DNA of 56,520 nucleotides, from the IMG/VR virus record IMGVR_UViG_3300034072_001152, positions 1-56,520 of that record. One strand, 5' to 3'. The notes beneath the pieces are model-generated. The model made no database searches. It was given only the letters and a program-made list of their open reading frames with translations, and was not told the DNA's origin. Made by a program: the position numbers and the translations under genes. The DNA comes from a virus. This document shows positions 54,018 to 56,520 of this stretch, piece by piece. The first letter of the stretch is position 1, and every line of letters starts with the position of its first letter.

Positions 54018-56520
54018 ATGTCACAATCATCTGTTTTTCCGATTTTTTTGCGAGCCGAATACCGCGATAGCACCGCGCTTCAACGCTTTCAGAGCGATGC
54101 GCAGCGGGCTGCGCAGGCCGCCAAGCGCGAGTTTCAGGGGGTGAAGGCGGCGCTCGACGCGGCTCTGACACGACCTCGCACCAGTGGCGGCAGCCTAGAC
54201 CTAGGGGTTGATGAGCTTCGCCGGGCAGCGCAGGCTCAGCAGGAGGTCGCTGCAGCGGCGAGACAGGTTGCCGAGGCGACCCGGCGAGCAGCACAGGCCA
54301 GCGGGAGCTTTGACGCCTCGCTCTCCCGGTCGACCCGTGCGGCCTTCGAGTATGCGAACGCGCAGGAACGCTCGTCGCGCGAGATGCTTGAGCAGCTCTC
54401 TCTTCTCGACCGCGTGCAGGCTGAGCTAAATCAGGTCGCCAGCGCGTCGGATGCGGTCACGGCAGCGAACCGACGCGGCACCTCGGTATCGGGGCAACAG
54501 CGGCAGGGATTGCAACAGCTCTCGTTTCAGCTGAATGACGTGGCGACGCAATTCGCCCTTGGAGCGAGCGCCACCCAGATTTTCGCGGCGCAGTCGGGTC
54601 AGGTTATCCAGGCGTTGCAGACGATGACGGGAGGCACCAGCCGCCTAGCTGCCTTCCTCGGTGGGCCTTGGGGGTTGGCACTCACCTCGGCCGCGATCGT
54701 CGTTTCACCCTTCATCGGCAGGCTGTTCGAGGCGGGTGAGGCCAGCGACAAGATGAGCAAGGCGCTCGATCAGGCCCGGTTCGCGAGTGACGGCATGGCC
54801 TCGGCTCAGAGCATCCTCGGCGATGTCATCGATCTGACGACCGGCAGGATGAAGGACCAGACCAATCAGGCGGTCATACTCGCGCGGGCTCAGCTGCAGC
54901 TGGCCGAGGTCCGGGCCCGGGTTGCAGCGAATGAAGCGCGCACCACGTTGCAGGGTGCTGCACGGCGGACCACCCAAGTCGATATTGCATCGGCTGGCAC
55001 TGGAAGTTTCGGCGGCACCGTGTTCCGCAGTGTCCGGCGCCCGACTATCTCAGCAGCCGCGGCGCGACAGGCCCTTGCAGGTGATACGCAGGGGGCCCTC
55101 GATGCGCTGAAGGAAGCGGTCGACACGGGCAAGACGACTGCGGCGATCTACGCCGAGACGGCAACGGCGATCGCAAACCTCGGTGCCGAGACTGAAAACA
55201 TGAAGCGGTTCGGCGACGCGCTGCGGGCCTTGGAAGGCGACCAGAGTGCTCTGCGCCAGTTCATCCGTCCTGACAGATCTCGCACGCCGCGCGGTGGCGA
55301 TGAAGCCAAGCGCCAGGCACGGGAGGCGGAACGGCTGGCCACGTTCGGCGAGCAGGCGGCGGAGAGTATCGCCCGGTTGAACGAGCGGTTCGACGAGCAG
55401 CCCCGTTTGATCGATCAGGCATCGCAGGCAACGCGGCAGCTCGATGCGCTGATTTCCGACCTCAGCGAGCGCAAGCCCGCCAACTTCGAGGCTCTGATCG
55501 CCGATGCGGAGAAGGCCAAGGCGACCGTGCAAGCGGCGCTGACCCGTCCCTTCGACGACTTGCGGCGCGAGAGCGAGGAACGCCTTGAGATTGAGCAGCT
55601 GCTCGCGCAAGGCCGGGAAGATGAGGCCGTCGCCTTGCAAGAGGTCTTGCGCCTGAAGCGGCAGATCGGCGGCGTTACCGAAGAGCAGCGCGCCGAGGTC
55701 GAGGCGATCGTTCGGGCCGAAGCGGCCAAGACCCGTGAGCTTCGGGTGCAGCAACAGCTGTTCGCCGCACAACTCGAAGTGATCGACACGGTGCAGCGCT
55801 CGCTCACCGATTTGCTGAGCGGTCGCTCGACCGATTTCTTCGGGGATTTCCGGCAAGCCCTTCGCGACCTGCAAGGGCAACGGCTCTTCGAAAACATCTT
55901 CGGAGAGGCCTTCAGGGGCATCCGGGATGAGCTTCAGGCCAACACGCCGCTTGGCAGGGCGAACAAGGCGCTGGCGGACGAGACGAACAAGGCGGCGCAG
56001 ACCGTCAGTGTTGCGAAAGATGCGCTCGCTGATTTGGCCGACGCTTTTGCTCAGGGTGCAGCCCGCATTCGCAATGGTGGGGCCGCAAACGACAACGGCT
56101 TTGCAGCGGCGTTCGGCAACGGTGCTTCGGTAGGAGCCGGTGCGCTAGGGCTGGGCGGTGCGGCGCAGCGCTTCTTGAACAGCGCCCGAGGTAACGAAAT
56201 CCTTGTCGAAGCCAAGATCGCCCGCAACTCAGTGACCGATCTTGCCAAGCTCATCAGCACGGGCATCGGTGACAGCATCGGAGAGCAGCTCGAGGATGTG
56301 CTGGGCACACGCTTTGCGCAGGTCCTTGGCGACACCATCGGCGGCTTTATCGCCGGCAAGACGCTTGGCGGCACCACGGGCGGCATCTTGGGCGCGCTTG
56401 AGGGCCTGACCGGAAGCATCAAGGGGCTTGAGGGCCTTTCCGAGACGTTCGGCGCTTTCCTGAACGGCTCGGCCATCGGTTCGCAGGTTTCCGGCATCAG
56501 CAAGGCTCTCGGCATCGGCG
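54018..56520 (+). CDS. Tail tape measure protein, N-terminal part
   Basis: ATG 54018 follows GGAAAGAAGAG. The start (FPIFLRAEYRDSTALQRFQS) and LQQLSFQLNDVATQFALGAS with TQIFAAQSGQVIQALQTMTG are typical of prophage tape measures. A hydrophobic segment (LGGPWGLALTSAAIVVSPFI) and long coiled coils follow. No stop occurs before the right end; the frame continues at base 1 (bases 56394-56520 equal 1-127). Whole protein about 1236 residues. Confidence 0.9.
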   Translation, partial: MSQSSVFPIFLRAEYRDSTALQRFQSDAQRAAQAAKREFQGVKAALDAALTRPRTSGGSLDLGVDELRRAAQAQQEVAAAARQVAEATRRAAQASGSFDASLSRSTRAAFEYANAQERSSREMLEQLSLLDRVQAELNQVASASDAVTAANRRGTSVSGQQRQGLQQLSFQLNDVATQFALGASATQIFAAQSGQVIQALQTMTGGTSRLAAFLGGPWGLALTSAAIVVSPFIGRLFEAGEASDKMSKALDQARFASDGMASAQSILGDVIDLTTGRMKDQTNQAVILARAQLQLAEVRARVAANEARTTLQGAARRTTQVDIASAGTGSFGGTVFRSVRRPTISAAAARQALAGDTQGALDALKEAVDTGKTTAAIYAETATAIANLGAETENMKRFGDALRALEGDQSALRQFIRPDRSRTPRGGDEAKRQAREAERLATFGEQAAESIARLNERFDEQPRLIDQASQATRQLDALISDLSERKPANFEALIADAEKAKATVQAALTRPFDDLRRESEERLEIEQLLAQGREDEAVALQEVLRLKRQIGGVTEEQRAEVEAIVRAEAAKTRELRVQQQLFAAQLEVIDTVQRSLTDLLSGRSTDFFGDFRQALRDLQGQRLFENIFGEAFRGIRDELQANTPLGRANKALADETNKAAQTVSVAKDALADLADAFAQGAARIRNGGAANDNGFAAAFGNGASVGAGALGLGGAAQRFLNSARGNEILVEAKIARNSVTDLAKLISTGIGDSIGEQLEDVLGTRFAQVLGDTIGGFIAGKTLGGTTGGILGALEGLTGSIKGLEGLSETFGAFLNGSAIGSQVSGISKALGIG
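56394..56520. repeat. Terminal direct repeat, right copy
   Basis: Identical to bases 1-127. Removing one copy closes the circle and restores one tape-measure reading frame. Confidence 0.95.

Noticed and set aside
1-56520. Truncated tape measure genes at both ends as two separate broken genes
   Set aside because: The 127-base terminal identity joins them in one frame.
1-56520. tRNA genes
   Set aside because: No cloverleaf with a TTCGA-type arm was noticed in the non-coding gaps; a covariance search was not possible.

Overview
The window is a complete genome of a temperate, lambda-like tailed phage (long-tailed, probably siphovirus), assembled as a circle and cut inside the tape-measure gene. 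The first and last 127 bases are identical, and the tape-measure frame runs off the right end and continues at base 1, so the unique circle is about 56,393 bp. The DNA is G+C-rich, start sites carry AAAGGA-type ribosome sites, and many proteins look alphaproteobacterial. The host is therefore probably an alphaproteobacterium, perhaps Sphingomonadales; this is inferred from protein style and not from any search. No tRNA or rRNA gene was seen.

Layout. (1) 1-7012, rightward: end of the tape measure, tail-tip/baseplate-like proteins and a tail spike of lower G+C. (2) 7157-16183, leftward: an accessory block of mostly unknown small proteins around an unusually long beta-clamp-like protein, an ATP-dependent DNA ligase and two HNH-AP2 nucleases. 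This block is peppered with a strand-polar 10-mer, GGGRTAGGGG, that directly abuts seven stop codons. (3) 16519-28890, leftward: HNH, PcfJ-like and GIY-YIG-type genes, integrase and excisionase, then the early left operon with RecT-type annealing protein, DEDD exonuclease, PD-(D/E)XK nuclease and a protein with a type II DHFR-like domain. (4) 28900-29546: immunity region with repressor, Cro-like gene and two pairs of matching 12-bp operators. (5) 29543-36937, rightward: HNH, RuvC-like resolvase, DNA methyltransferase, DnaB helicase and a DUF1376-like initiator that carries a candidate origin. (6) 37045-52142, rightward late operon: terminase (the large subunit carries an intein), lysis cassette (muramidase, holin, Rz with embedded Rz1), gpW, portal, S49 protease, scaffold, gpD, gpE capsid, connectors, tail tube and tail chaperones with a canonical -1 frameshift site. 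(7) 52176-53997: a non-structural cassette inserted in front of the tape measure.

That last cassette is the best candidate for an undescribed system. It holds a lipoprotein, an antisense ribbon-helix-helix gene, a 17-residue leader peptide, a 191-aa protein whose layout recalls RAMP/Cas7-type RNA-binding proteins, a partner gene, and then an untranslated array of about 31 five-base units (GGC plus two variable bases) ending at a strong intrinsic terminator. The array and terminator are seen directly; the RAMP resemblance and any guide-RNA role are hypotheses.

Regulation as read from the sequence: the repressor acts on both operator pairs to hold leftward and rightward early promoters. The rightward operon makes replication proteins. 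The protein at 36266, just before the terminase genes, is a candidate late activator. Hairpins after the capsid gene, after 48246 and before the tape measure may set relative late-gene levels.
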